Source: Nymphaea colorata (Eukaryota; Streptophyta; Magnoliopsida; Nymphaeales; Nymphaeaceae). Taken from it: a stretch of 64,000 nucleotides of DNA. The notes below the pieces were generated by a model. It saw only the letters and a list, made by a program, of their open reading frames with translations, did no database searches and was not told where the DNA came from. Below, in pieces: positions 1-13,263 of this stretch (positions are counted from its first letter, which is position 1; every line of letters begins with the position of its first letter). The stretch lies in contig NC_045151.1 in assembly GCF_008831285.2 (NCBI RefSeq), forward strand, positions 367,544 to 431,543, read 5' to 3'. The position numbers and the translations under genes are program-made.

Positions 1-27
1 AATATGTTTTTTCTTGTTCTCTTGCAG

Positions 28-463
28 GTGACTATGCTGGTGAAATGGAAGTTGAACAACTTGTCAAGGACACGGAGAAGTATGCACTTGCGAGTCATCT
101 CCTATGGGGTTTATGGGGAATCATCTCGGTAATGCAACTTATTTCGGACTGATAAATTCTGTGTTTGTTGTTCATATATGTGGTAACTGGAACTGGGTTT
201 GTCGTGTCTTAAATTGTTAATACTGATTTTATAAGGTGGGCATGTGGTGAAGCCTTCTTGTGGTCGACAGCTTATTAATTTGTACTGCAGATTGTTTTCT
301 ATAAATTCTTTTCCATGTATATAAGCTAATTTTTATGGTGGACCCTCTCTATCTGCAGGAACATGTAAATGATATAGACTTCGACTATCTGCAGTATGCG
401 AAGCAAAGGTTCAAGCAGTACTGGCTGAGCAAACCAGCTGCTTTGGGTTGTTCATGTCCTTGA
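28..463 (+). CDS. Choline/ethanolamine kinase, C-terminal two exons (5' part outside window)
   Basis: Two exons, 28-128 and 359-463, join in phase across a GT-AG intron and encode the last 67 residues, ending at TGA 461-463. The stretch reads from [20 protein letters not shown] through [13 protein letters not shown], then after the intron [18 protein letters not shown]. The LWGLWGIIS and [11 protein letters not shown] blocks are typical of the C-terminus of plant choline kinases. The family phosphorylates choline (and often ethanolamine) with ATP, the first step of the CDP-choline route to phosphatidylcholine in the cytosol. The catalytic HxD and DFE parts lie upstream of the window, so choline and ethanolamine preference cannot be judged here. 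The next gene, THG1, runs towards it. Confidence 0.85.
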
Positions 464-2361
464 TCTGCTTATAGATCTGCTTGTCAATATTGTGTAAATG
501 TAAGAATGATTTTGATCTTGTCATTGAAATGAGAACTCTTGAGGGCTTCTCTTTCTACTGCTGTTCTTGAGCTCCTCTGGGCGGGTTTTCATTTCACATG
601 TTGACGATGATTCATATAAAAAGCCATATAATTCTGTCGCCAGAATGTTTTTCTTCTTCTATCAAGTTTTGTTGCTTAAACTGAAAAAATAGCGGTTTGA
701 TGGAGTAATAAATGCAAGGAAAAGAAAATTTTGAAAATGCATGGCTGCTTTGTCACGCTCCCAATTCAAAAGGCTTTTAAGCCGTCTTCATCCTTATGGT
801 CAATCAGAAAGGTTTCAGGACTTCCTCTCTGTCAATATGTTCAGTCATCTCTTGCATTGGTGAAAATCCATTATTTTACCTCTTAAAACGGATTTAACGA
901 ACACATTAATTTTTTGATTAGTTGCAAGAAACTCAAATAGTTCTGAAAACCCTCTTAAAGATGGGCCTAATATATAACAGTTAGCAATAAAAACAAAGAA
1001 AACACTTACCTGATTTACATGCAATTACAAAACACCCATTTGATTTAGATACGCTTAAACATGCTGACGAAAACTAGCACTGTGTATATTATGGGGAATT
1101 TCATGTCCTTTGAGGCTCACGCCTTATGGCTCTACTTGCTAGAATCACATCCAGCTTATGCTACAGTGCAACTGTGGAGTCCACTAGGGGCATTCCGTGT
1201 CATAAAATGAAAACGAGTGTACCTTCCCAAAGGGAAGGAAGGAGTTCAACAGTTTTGAGTTTCGCCAAGTGCCATCACTAGTGGGAGGTTTCCTTTGGCC
1301 CGAACCTAAACAAAGAATTGTTAAAACCCTGACCACATAACTCCCCACCACCTGTGAATCCATGGAGTTGCCGGAGCTCAGGTTGGCCTTTTTTTTTTTT
1401 TTTTTTTTTTTGCATAGGAATTTTCAAGACTAGCATGTAGGTTTTATGCTACCGGGCAAGCAACAAAGTTGGACCGCTAATGGCGTTTCCATTGACAAGA
1501 TAACTATTGGCAAGAACTGCAGTCATGGCTCAACGGTACCATAGAAAAAATCAGGCTAAGTAGTGGAAGGGATGGAACATAACCCAAGGTGTTTATCTGA
1601 ATATTTCCATAATCCCTCTTACCAACCCCGATTTCCGATTGTAGAATTTGAACTCAAGCTATCTCTTGCAAGCAGACGCTTTAAGCATCTGTTGTGCTTC
1701 ATAGTAGCGTATTTGTGAACCTAAAAACGGTTAACCAGCTCTTATAAGCTGAGTCGACCCGGTCAAATACTGCAGATCTTTCGCTGACCACGGCTGAAAC
1801 AGGAAAATACAGGAAAACTCGCCTAATTCTGATTCTTTATAGTATTTTTTTCAGAAAACACTGAAGCAGGTGAAAATATTATCAGCAAAGAAAACATTAA
1901 TGACATTCAACTTTGTTAATCGTTGAAATAGATGGTGTCTGGAGAATGGAAATTTGTTAGCATTATAGGATTTTAGGAATAAAGCTTACACTCCTAGATG
2001 GCAAAGACATCATTAGCTGTTTGGAAATTATTTCAACGTTCAGTAAACCAAGAAACTCAATTACGAGAAGTACAGGGCTTACAAATATTAAGAGAAAACC
2101 ACAATCACGATTAACTTGTGAACTCAGTCAATAAACATTAAACAGCAGAAGCATACTGTGATGGAAATACATGAATTCCATAGCGCCTGGTACTATGTCT
2201 GACATAGCAAGCACGCAAGGACAAGTATCACGAACACGAGAAAGTACACGTAAGCGGAAAGGTCACATAATGTGTCGGGAAATTGCTCAGTATCAGGAAT
2301 ATTATGCCAGCCGTAACTATTAACGGTGCAAAAAGAACTTCCCACCACACAAATCAAGGGC
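464..2361. other. Intergenic region between convergent choline kinase and THG1
   Basis: No supported gene. It holds the 3' untranslated ends of the two convergent genes. A poly-T run of about 23 bases lies at 1389-1411, after a moderately GC-rich stretch (about 1120-1390) that looks like a decayed repeat. The poly-T could be the poly-A tail of a retroposed insert on the minus strand, but I saw no clear target duplication. Confidence 0.5.
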
Positions 2362-5300
2362 TCATTTATCTAAGAGAATTGTTGGGTGTTCATTCCAAAA
2401 CTCTGGTCCAATGATATCACAGTGATCCAAGACCACCTTTTTGCGAGGTCTTCTAATAGGAGTGCCCGCTTCGTTGTATTTCACAATTTCATCCACCTGC
2501 AATTCATTCAGACATGGTTACAATGCAGCTTGTCCACGAAGACATCATATATATTGGATGCATCTCTTCAAACAAAACGATTTGACAAGACCGAAGCCCA
2601 ATGACTCAAGTCTCTAACGGACGTATTCATTCTTCTTCTTGGCTGTTCTTTACCACTCTTGTGAATGCATATGCTTATTCTCATGCAATTCTCAAAGAAG
2701 CAGGGTTTGGCAGATTCGTTTTTTACCGCTTTTTTCTAGCAAATGACCTCCATGGACACACACACATACACACATAGAGGTAAAAAATATGAACATGTAC
2801 CATAAAAGCCGATAAAATAAAAGTGTAGCTAATCAGTAACTCTATTAAGGGAAATCCAAAGGGTGCATGAAATATAATTTGTCCACATCAAAGATCAACA
2901 GAGATTTCACCCCATGGACAAGTCTAAGATGGTTTTTCTTCCATCAGAATTTCCCAATATGAAATAAAGCACAGCAACCAAAAGTATTCTTCAGACGTAC
3001 TTGTTTGCATACAAGCCCAGATATAGTTCGTCTATTTCATTCTTCATCAACTTAGGGACAAACTGAGGACTATTCTTGAGACAAAACTTATGCTTATTGA
3101 GTAAAACACATGCTCCTGTACGGCTAAAAACATCAAAATTATTGATGAGGAAGAAAGGCTAACCATTTCCCTGTAAATGCAAGATCCTTTCCTGAAAATA
3201 GCAGGTATCATGTTGTAGTTGATCCCAAACTTCTCGTAAAGCAGCTCATTTTTTTCTGATGTTTGAGTGCCCTGATGAATCAAACCACATGTAAGTGCCA
3301 CTGATAACGTTAAACTGAAACAGTAAAAAATATCATAAGCAGGAATACAAAAGATAAAACCAAAACTGAAAAGAAGGCCACAGAAATTTTTCCATGAATA
3401 TATACATATAAAGCGATGCACTGGTAACCACCCTTGCAGAAACTTTGTTGAAACACATTGGCACCCCAGATATAACTTAGTACCCACTGAAGAGATGATT
3501 TTCATCATAATAGGTAACCTTACATTGGGTTTGCCATGAAACAGAAAAATGGTACAACTAAGACCACGGAGACAGATTGGCCTATAATGGTAAGTCAGCA
3601 GTGGTTATAATGTCAAAAATGGTTTCACATTAACTCACATGGATAGGCAGTGCATCCATCTCAGTAAAGGCCAAGAACTTCCAATATCAGCACCCATGCA
3701 ACTTAGTTTTGAGGATTTCACCAGGGAAATGGGCAAACAAGATGAAACTTTAAGCAGGAAAGTGGAACTGCAACAACTAAATGAGCTGCCAATTAGTCCT
3801 GAATGACACTATACAGTATAGTGAAACAACCAGCTACTCTTTCCACCACTTCTGCTTCACAAGGGTCGTCACCAATAGCAATTATGGCCGGATGTAAAAT
3901 TTTTCAAAAGAGAGAACCATATCAATTAAACTGTGGAAAATTGGGTCAGTGTTGACAAAGTGATGAAAGAGAATTCCCTCTCGATGAGAATTAGAAGGAA
4001 CTGCAGCATCTTTCTGTCAATAGTTTGGAAGTCAAACAGCAGTTGAGTGTCCAATTTTTTATAGTAAACCAAGTATTCCAGCACACGCTTTTAATATAAA
4101 TCCTATAAAATAAACTTCCAATTTATAAGTTCCATGTTGTAAGAATTGTGTCATAAAGCCTCAATTATCAATTGGCACTTGTGACATTCATATCATAGTG
4201 AGATGATGCATGAATAAAAGAAATAGGAAGGCAAAGCAGAGATCATAATTTGTTGCATCCACATGAAGCGTCATATTCAAGAAAAAACATTGAAATCCTT
4301 AAAAGATTGAAAAGGGATCCTGAACCACCTTTAAGATATCCTGTGCTTCTCTTTTGCTTTTACCAGAATCAACAAGCATCCAGAAACAGGTATTATATTG
4401 ATTGTTTATATGACCTACAAAAACCAAGAAAAGTGTACTGCAATTAATATTCCATGAGCATATCCTAACTGAGATTTTGGAAAATTTATAAGTTCAAAGC
4501 CTGCAATAGAGAAATGTAATTTACATCAGTTTCACTAGCTGAGGGATGAAATGGCAACAAACAGTGCATAAGCTTGTTAACTGCCATGGACCTAAGATGC
4601 TTGGATCTACATCAAGCATAGGCAAATACTAACAATGACCTTCTCAATGACTGTTTTAGGGGTGTAAAACAAGCTGGCATAGTGAAATGTCACACATAGT
4701 TCCAACTCTGATTCCCACATTGTGCCTCCTCATATAGAAGTAATATTTTAACTCCAGATGCTTGGATCTACATCAAGCATAGGCAAATACTAACAATGAC
4801 CTTTTAATGGCTGTTTTAGGGGTGTAAAACAAGCTGGCATAGTGAAATGTCACACATAGTTCCAACTCTGATTCTCACATTGTGCCTCCTCATATAGAAG
4901 TAATATTTTAACTCCACAAATTGACCAAATCCAATTGCCTAATGCCGCATCCACATGACACAGAAGCTGGATGTTTCCCGTAAGTAAAGAAAACAACTTA
5001 AACATACCATTTCTCCTTAAGCTAACCTGGGCACTAAAATCTATAGGAACTAAACCCAAGACCCCTTAGAGAACATAGTGGGAGCTATGATATTGATAAA
5101 CATTTATATACATTTTATCAATATCTATAAGCACCATTACCTACTGGTGGTAAAATGCTTCATTCAACCCTATGGTGGTAAAATGCTTCATTCAACCATA
5201 TGGATGTGATCAGCTCCATCTCTAATAGGTTTAAGCATGCACAGTGAATCATAAATTCAAATATGCATGTGAAAAATCAAAGGCTCTCAACTGCTACAAA

Positions 5301-8300
5301 ATATGGAGGTGCAGCAAAGCTGGTCCAGAAAATCATGCCAGGCTCAATTCTAACATATAAAGACAGCAAACGAATCCAGTTAAATATGACCTAAAAGTTA
5401 ATTTTCCCTTCGCAGCGTTACACTAAAGCAAGTCAAGGATGTATAACCTTAAGCTATGGTGGTACACTAGAACAACAGCTGAGCATCAAACTAACAGCCA
5501 CCTTGTTGGTTGGAGAAGGAAGCTTCATAGGTTCCAAATCATACCCCTCCTGCATTGTGTATTTGCTAAATATTATTATGGGCTTGAGCGTAGTCAAGTT
5601 AGACCAAGCAATTTGTTTTCGACATCAACATCCATGTAACCAAAAAAGGTTAGTCAGTGACCAAGCAGAAGACACCCTAAAATCCTGGGCCAGACTGGTT
5701 GGAACCAGTCAGTCTGAAACAGTCGAAGTTCATGTCCCAAAAAAGGAATATATAGATGGCAAAAAAACAATAGCTGAACTGCCTACAATAACTAAAGAGT
5801 ATAATCTTTGATGGTTGATCCGTATAATAAAAAATCCATCCATATAAAACAGAAATCCAAATGTTGCTCATTATTACAAGTAATACACGGAAATATCTTA
5901 CAGTACATCTACACAAATATTTAGGTCAATGTATATTCACTATGAAGCAAAGTGCTTCAAGCACAATGGATGAACAGAATATATTTCGGCTACAAGGTAA
6001 CTTGTGCAACAGCAAACAGCTACAATAGAATGTGTTATGCACGAAAAGTACCAATGACATGGATGAATAAACTATATATACAAGTAACTTAAAACCTTAT
6101 GTTGTACCATTTTCTACGTCTTGCATAACTCTGGACAGGTTGACTGATCCATGTGTTTCGGGTAGTGGAGAATGACTTTTGAATTGCCAGACTTCACCAT
6201 CTATGCAGGATTTCCTATAATGAAAAAGAACTATAATTGGCCCCAACTTTCTGAACTAACAGAAACTATTAATACATTGAAACAGTAAGATCTAAGAGTA
6301 GATATCATATTTTCACCTATGTTTAATATATCTATATATTAGGTTGGGATGACTTGAAAGTTTGAAACTGCAAAATCTCAACTATATTGTACATAGAATT
6401 GAGTATAGCAAATATTTAATCATTTTACTCCATGACAAAAATGAAGCACATGTTCCTAATTGGTGTCATCATAAACTTCCAAAGGATTAGACTGGAACAA
6501 GTACTACTATATGCATATATTATTCTCATTAGCTATCCCAATTTCTTGGTTACAATGCTGAAGAGAATTCTCAAAAAAGCAGCACAAATTCTCAAAAAAA
6601 CAGCAAATGGATCCTATAGTTCTCAAAACAAAATAGAAAATTGAGTACAGCTCATCATTGCAAAGCATAATACACTGCAGAAAGGAAATTTTTATAATGT
6701 GCATAACAACTCAAAATAATTGTCTGAAAGATCATATATTGCAATTTCACTTACAATCGACTTGCCGCCAAGAAAGATAATCTCGAAGAATTTCTTGCGA
6801 TGGATAACATATGACTCGCCCATCAAAATAAGGTGTGCACTGCAATGACTTCTCTGGGAAATAGTCTTTCCATTTCATTACATAAGTGGAAGAGAAGAAT
6901 GAAACACTGAGTGACAAAATTTTGCTGCATTTTTATATTTGGACCATGTAAACTAAATGCACAATGAGTCAAACATTCTAATAAATCATTAAAACAGAGA
7001 CAAATTATTTCAGAAATAACCTGCTTCGCCTTTCATAAAACTTAGATGACTTCTTCAACACGAAACTGGAAAAACAAAAAATAGAGGCACTTCAGCAATC
7101 CACTAAATACTTATTTGATCAAATGTGTTTTTGTTCAATAGAATCTATAAGATTCACAAAGACCATTAATTCATGATAACAGGAAAAGAACAAGCTCTAG
7201 CCTTCAAGTAATTTCCTCAACATAAACATGGAGGATAGCAAAAGTCACCTGTATTCATCACTAACACCATAAGCAAATACAATGTCTGGAAACTGTTCGA
7301 ACATTGCAAGGGCACATGAATTCATCAACTTCAAGGCATTCTCATCATTAGGTTTCTCAAACTCATGGACATCAGAGAACCTTAAAAAAGAAAAAGAACA
7401 CACAAAACACCATTTATATAAGCAAACAAGCAACATTTATACAGCGATGGAGCACTGCAATAGAAAAGCATGGATGGTATAAACTTGAACGTCTCAATGT
7501 TGGAAGCAAATAGCATAAAGGACAATGATTTAAAAAAGGAAAATGAAACATGCTCTAACATCACTGTCTTAATTTTAACTTACTTTTATTGTTTGACATT
7601 TTTATCTAAAATGGTTTAGGACTGTCATTTCAAATCTGCACCAGATGCTTTAGGCTGAAAAATGTATATATGCACATAGACAATATGCATTGTCATTTCC
7701 CCATATCCTAATCTCTAAGATTTTCCTTCTCATACCAAGTATATTTGTTTCATTTCCCTCATAAATACCATAGTATACGGCCACCCAGATATTAAGTGGA
7801 TGCAATCTAATTAAATCGCTTGTGACCTGAAAGATATGCAAATTCCTTCAACCTAAAGAAAGCTCACCACCATTATCTACCTTTGGAAGCCATAAAATAC
7901 AAATGCTACAAAAATAGACTGCAAAGATATCTGAGATTGTGATGCATGAGGAAGACAAAAGGTTTTCCTTTTAAGGACAAGTATAAGCTCCTAATTGAAA
8001 AGAAGTCTGCTTTCATGAGCAGAGGAGAAATACACATCTCAAATTTACTCTCCAGGAGAAAAATGGAGTATCTTGATGCCAACATGTTAAACATCAACAA
8101 GATGGTGGGCTTTCAAAATGTTGAAAGCATCTTCATGTCGTTCTTCTTTGACAAAACAAACTCTTGAACTCATGTTTCGAAAATCCTATTCCTCTCAGAC
8201 ATCGATTAATTTAAAGTTTAAACTTTTTATTTGTAGTATGGGATTGGATTGAAAAGCAGACAACCAAAGCTACTGGAAGTCAGGGGGTGCCACAGGTATT

Positions 8301-8568
8301 CCTCAAGCGCTAAGGTTAAGTATGATTACTTCTATCAATATCCAAGCAATATAATCATATTAAGACGACAGCTAGATAATATTTAAATTCTTTTGACTAG
8401 AAACCATGATTTAGAAGGAATTTTCTATTAATTATGACAAAAAAGAATGATTTTTGGTTGTAACCTATGGAAATGACAGCCATCTATTCTGATAACGATC
8501 CATGTTGATGGCAACAATGCGTCATGGGCTTCAAATGATTTCACGTACTCATATCTGCTATTTGCCAT
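2362..8568 (-). CDS. THG1: tRNA-His guanylyltransferase (Thg1), complete, seven coding exons
   Basis: Exons on the minus strand are 8568-8465, 7380-7249, 7065-7021, 6924-6755, 4414-4329, 3271-3164 and 2496-2362; all junctions are GT-AG and phases agree, giving 259 residues. Thg1 adds a G at position -1 of tRNA-His by 3'-5' polymerisation, the identity mark for histidyl-tRNA synthetase. The metal-binding residues are visible: Asp29 in VIRIDG, and Asp76-Glu77 in YGVSDEYS. The HINNQYNT block is at 152-159, followed by GTQTSEKNELL and the C-terminal HCDIIGPEFWNEHP block. The ATG at 8568 is chosen because an in-frame TGA precedes it in the same exon and it begins the MANSRYEYVKSFE block expected at the N-terminus. 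Length fits a single-domain enzyme; as I recall, the Arabidopsis protein ICARUS1 carries two such domains. Residue 166 is Asp (LVDSGKSK), where relatives usually have Lys. Confidence 0.93.
4595..4915. repeat. Tandem duplication, two copies of a 161-bp unit in a THG1 intron
   Basis: Copy 1 is 4595-4755 and copy 2 is 4756-4915. They differ by only a few substitutions and a small indel (CTTCTCAATGAC against CTTTTAATGGC). The duplication lies in the 2.3-kb intron between exons 5 and 4 of the minus-strand gene. Low divergence implies a fairly recent event. Confidence 0.9.
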
Positions 8569-9358
8569 TGAAATGATGAGGTCTTCCTTGTCACCTTCTG
8601 ATACAACAGCAGCTGATAGAAATATTCAGCTGACTTGTCTAACTGATATCTAAAAACATAAGAACAAAAAGTTAATAAATATCTTAGAAACTTTGTAATA
8701 ATAACTGTGATCAAAACCAAGGAAAACACAAGAAACTAGGAAATTGATTAGGAAAATGCATCACTGTCCACTTATGTGGTTTAAATATTGGATAAAGAAT
8801 CACCCAGAAATGAATTGAAAACACAACGAAATGAATGGGCATACAAGAACAAGTGGAGGTTCAGAGCTGTTCCCACATGTTAAGTTGCAAGGTTTGAATA
8901 GTTTCACTTAGCATGGTAGGCACTCAAGGAGCAAGGTTATGGTTTGCTGGAGTTGACTCTCAATCTGAAGGGCCTTGACCAAGTCTGGAAGGCAGTGGAA
9001 TCAAGTTTGCATAACAAGCACATATACAGAATATATATTTATACTGTCAGTCACTCCCTCTCTACCGATATATCTATCTACCTATCTACTAACATAGATA
9101 ACCATTCCAAGTACATATCCATCAAAAGCATGTCAACTCTAATCTGCATCAACCTACAAGAAAGCATATACATTCATCTCGACGCCTGCCTCTTGCATCC
9201 GCAAGAAATTCTCAAGGGCGTCTCTGCTACAACGTCCACTGATGACCAAACCCCTGAGCAGAGAAGTCCAAGGAAAGACGCTCCTCGCCTACAATTTGGA
9301 GAACACCAAAGTCTTCCTCATGACAGAACCCACTAGCAGCATACCTCTCACGGGCGAG

Positions 9359-9408
<50 letters not shown>

Positions 9409-9540
9409 CTCGTACCGGAGATGCGGAGAGGAAGAGGAGGAGGAACGCAGGAATGGCTGCGTCGAGCTGCTGAGGTGGATCGAGGAGCCGCTGCCTGAGA
9501 CGTGCCTAAGAGGAGAGAGGCAGACGCTTCAGTCAGAGGG
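8569..9540 (-). other. THG1 5' leader: untranslated exon, 759-bp intron, start of second exon
   Basis: On the minus strand a GC-rich leader ends at 9409 with a good donor (GAG then GTAAGC at 9408-9403). The intron ends with TTTTTAG at 8650, and untranslated bases 8649-8569 lead into the ATG. An in-frame stop just upstream of the ATG shows that this part is not coding. The 5' limit of the leader (about 9540) is a guess from base composition. The donor is followed at once by a long CT repeat. Confidence 0.6.
9361..9403. repeat. (GA)n microsatellite next to the THG1 leader donor site
   Basis: About 21 GA units. On the minus strand this is a (CT)n run beginning within the first intron of THG1, only a few bases after the 5' splice site. 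Confidence 0.9.
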
Positions 9541-10322
9541 GAGGGTCCGGCAAGTTACCACTGTGAGTTTCACCGGAATTAAATGCATTTCGGGCGAAAC
9601 CTTTTTCTTCGTTTGATGAAGGTGTGGCAAAATGGTCCATTGCGGTGAAATCTCCCACTGCACGGTATTTATCCACGCAATCAAACTTTACCTAAGGAAG
9701 ACCGATTCGTAATGCTGTCATTTAAGCTAGTCAGTATCTCACATCTAACACCCTCATCTGATTTAAAATGTATGATATTTTATATATAAATTAAGATCTA
9801 AGAAAATTAAATGGTGGTTCTAACTTTTTAAAATCACCAAGCTATCTAATCAAGACTTCATCATTGTACAAGTAAAATAATATAAACTAATATTGGGTGA
9901 CAAAAATACTTATTATTTTTTTTTCTCTCAATCTTTTGTTTGCTTTATATGGATGGCAGTTCTACTTACATAATTGGGTGATTCACTCACTATATATCAT
10001 TCTAATTTAATCCTATAGTGCACACTTTTGATACAGTCTCAGAAATAAATAAAAAAAAAACTATCATGCTACTTAAAAAGAAAAGATACAAAGACATACG
10101 ACTTGATGCTTGTGAGAAAGAGGGTGGACAATGTGGACAATGAGCAGCAGGTCGCTGAAGAATTCGGTTTCGCAAATGCATTTCGGAACAACTTCTTCCA
10201 CGTTGGATAGACAAATTCTTTTTTCAGCAAAACAGAAAAACCTTTCCCGAAATCGGAATTGCCACATCAAACGGGTACTTGCTTAAACCTTTATAGATTG
10301 ATATTGAGCCGAATCAACAGAA

Positions 10323-10393
10323 GCACCAGTGGTCTAGTGGTAGAATAGTACCCTGCCACGGTACAGACCCGGGTTCGATTCCCGGCTGGTGCA
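10323..10393 (+). tRNA. tRNA-Gly(GCC): tRNA-Gly (anticodon GCC)
   Basis: A 71-base cloverleaf. The acceptor stem pairs GCACCAG with CTGGTGC and the discriminator is A. The D arm is GTGGTCTAGTGGTAGAAT, and the anticodon loop CTGCCAC carries GCC at 10355-10357. The T arm has GGTTCGATTCC, which matches the internal B box; the A box is also intact. There is no intron and no genomic CCA. The match to the common plant nuclear tRNA-Gly(GCC) looks full, so it is probably functional. Confidence 0.96.
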
Positions 10394-10979
10394 ATTCAAT
10401 TTTTACTTTGTGCTCCTATTTCCTTTTCTTTCTGTCTATCGATATATCCGTGATCTGGGCCTCTCGTTTAAAGATTTATGCCAGACCAGCCGTGGACGCA
10501 TATCGAAAATTGATATCTGGTATTTACTTCATAAACATATCATGTATTTGCAAAAGTGATACTCCTTTTAAGCTTTCTTAAACAATATACACTGCCATGT
10601 TAGCATTTTTATAATTTTTCTCTTTTAGTACCAATCTGGAGTTGATTGGGTCCGGGTCTCATTTTAGATTACTTGCTTAAATCTGCAAATTACATTACAT
10701 GGCCCTGAGAACCAGCCAATAATTGGATTCAAGTTGGCTCAAATTCTTTGAGTGGAAACTACATATTGAGATTAATCCTAAGATTGAGTACTGGACATAA
10801 TCACACAATGCTTCCCAAAACAAGATCATAGTGTCATTAGAACAAGTGTTTAAGGAACACAATTTCTTGGATTAAGGGATATAGTGTAGCTGGTCATAGT
10901 AAGGGTATGTAAAAAGGCAAGTTTTCAGTTCAATTCTATAGGTGTTATATTGTGCTATAAATGGTGGGGCATGATACAT

Positions 10980-11114
10980 AAGTTCAAGGGTGTGCAGTGC
11001 TACCGTCATTGATGCAATGCGACCCATGACCAGACAAAAGGAGGTAGGTCTCTAGTTCAATTTTTGGTGCAGTGCTGCCACTATTGGTGCAATGCAACCC
11101 ATGACCAGGCAAAA
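10980..11114 (+). repeat. Direct repeat, two copies about 75 bp apart
   Basis: Two copies begin at about 10980 and 11053, each with AGTTCAA followed by TGCAGTGCT and later CCCATGACCAG. The second copy is followed by a GGGCC-rich stretch (11121-11140) typical of small decayed elements. Confidence 0.7.
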
Positions 11115-13263
11115 CGGGTTGGGGGCCTTTGGGCCCCTTTTTCATGAGGTGGGAAAGTAAACTTGGGAATGACCAATTGAGTTGCACTTGCTAAATATAC
11201 ACAAATATACACATAATGCAATATCTTATATGTGTAGCGAACCAACATCAATGGGTTAAAGCAAGTAAGCAACCTGCTTGTGGACAAGCCAGGTTTGGCT
11301 CAATGTTCATAAGACAGGTCTGAGCCCAGTTCAATACTATCAAGGTTGACTTGAATTTGAACTGGACCATAGCCGAACTCGGACCTCGGGTCATGTGCAA
11401 TGCTAGCTATGGATTCCTCAATGCAAAAACCTCAGACCTTGGCTGCAACTCTACTCCAGACTCTCCGCGACGAGCCTGCTTGCCATGGAAGACAACTCAT
11501 AAGAAATGGCTCTTGTAACCACCCATATGTGAATCCAAGCATAGCCAAATCATCAGCCACACTGAATCTGAAGCTGAAGGCATTCTCTTGGGTCAAGTCA
11601 GACATCAGACAGACATGTTAGTCTAGGATTATAATGGAAGCTGTATGTTGGGTCAGGCTGAATCTAAAAGCTTAGGCGCCCTTACTTCATCAAACTCACT
11701 TAAGCCCTTTGAAACATAAGATTGGGGATGTCAATGAATTGAATTCAGATCCTGACTGAAATACTTCAGAAATGTTCGAACATGAAAACAATAATCAATA
11801 TCCGATTAAGAAATCAGATCCGATTTGATTTATTAAACATCTGGTCGGTCCAATTAAGATCTGGTTGCAAATAAATATTTCATTGAATTCAGATTTGGAA
11901 AGTTTCAAGTTAAGATCCAATACCTGACACGACTTGCAATATCCATGTATTTTGAAAGCTGCTTCTTAACATATCACAATGCAGTTCAGATTTGATTGTG
12001 TATTTAAAAGTTATATTTGGCTTCATATGTGAAAATTAGATTGAATTTTGATTGTGAATTTTAAAATTGGACTTGGATATGGTACAAGCTTTTATTTATT
12101 CATTATTTGGCTCCTAATTCTAATCCAAATAGGTGAACAATCGAGAGAATATATAGAGTAAAGAGTGAATCCAATTCGAATATAGTCCATTGACTTCCCT
12201 ACCTAAGATTGAATCCATTTTCCGTATCCATAAACAAGCAAAGACATTATGTGATGTACTCATCACTTGGGCATGTCAGTTTCGCCCTTTTCGTGGCTCC
12301 TTGCCCATGTCAACAAGAGCAGACTTCCCGATTTGGAGGATGACTTTGGTGCCATCGAGCAAGGTAAAGTTGGTGTTTGATTGGGTTAATGATATATTGC
12401 CTCAGATACCCCAGGCAATCAAACATGGAAAAAAAAATGGCTGATTTTTTTTCACGTTGAGATCCAACATCTCACATTAATGCATGCATGAGCAGAGCCT
12501 TTTGATCACCTGGAAAACCCAGTAGAAAGACCAGATGGTTTTCTAACAAACTCATGGAAATCATCTCAAGAATATGGCACAGATGGTTCATAGGTTTTCA
12601 CGGCAAAGTTTTTCTTGATTGTTGATTCAGAAGTTTGTTTTTTCAGGAAAACCTTCAGAATTCAAAAATTTTGACAAACTAGTTTCGAAAAGTTAAGATT
12701 TTTTAAATATTTTTTTCTCACAGAAACTTCGATTAACATCCAAAATTTATTTAAGTAATATGTTTAAAATGTTATTAATTAAGAAAATGGAAAACATATA
12801 CCCGACAAGGTGATAATTTCATTTTAGCATTCTTTTTCAAAATATTGCAATTTCTTCACTTCATTCAGTTTTCTAGTAGTCTTTTCGCACAAGAATGCTA
12901 GCTTATGTGGCAATGTTTCAGATATCACATAAGAATGTTGATGCAGAGAAATTGTATCATCGACACTTGAAGAATTTGTAGGCAGAGCTGGACTGACTCA
13001 GGTGACTCCAGTACGTATTCACGTGTGACATGCATGCCTAGACGTAGCACTTGTTTATGCCTGCATGCTTGCACAGGAACAAAAGCTAGTAAAGAACTTC
13101 CATCATGTATTACCAGAAAATAAACGGATAAACTATACAAAACATTTTTCGCTACTCAAATCATTGCCGACATGGACTTACGATTTACTGCACAAATATT
13201 AAAGTCATTGCGTTCTATTCCATTCTCATGAGAGACAAGAATGGAGTTACTGTTAAGATTATC

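Larger units (their letters stand above)
9620..13263. other. Intergenic region between THG1 and the dehydrogenase, apart from the tRNA gene
   Basis: No protein gene can be supported. It contains AT-rich sequence, the 75-bp duplication near 10980, and at about 11700-12180 a stretch rich in GATTTGG/ATCCAAT-type words. That stretch resembles the AT-rich repeat inside the receptor-kinase intron at about 52030-52270. Small ORFs here (for example 12190-12444) have no recognisable domain. Confidence 0.5.

Noticed and set aside
9242-9616. ORF with Arg-Glu repeats
   Set aside because: Translation of the GA microsatellite across the THG1 leader region on the wrong strand.
10323-10393. Functional link between the tRNA gene and neighbouring THG1
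   Set aside because: The tRNA is glycine, not histidine, so adjacency is most likely chance.
12190-12444. 84-codon ORF downstream of the tRNA gene
   Set aside because: No recognisable domain and AT-rich repeat surroundings.
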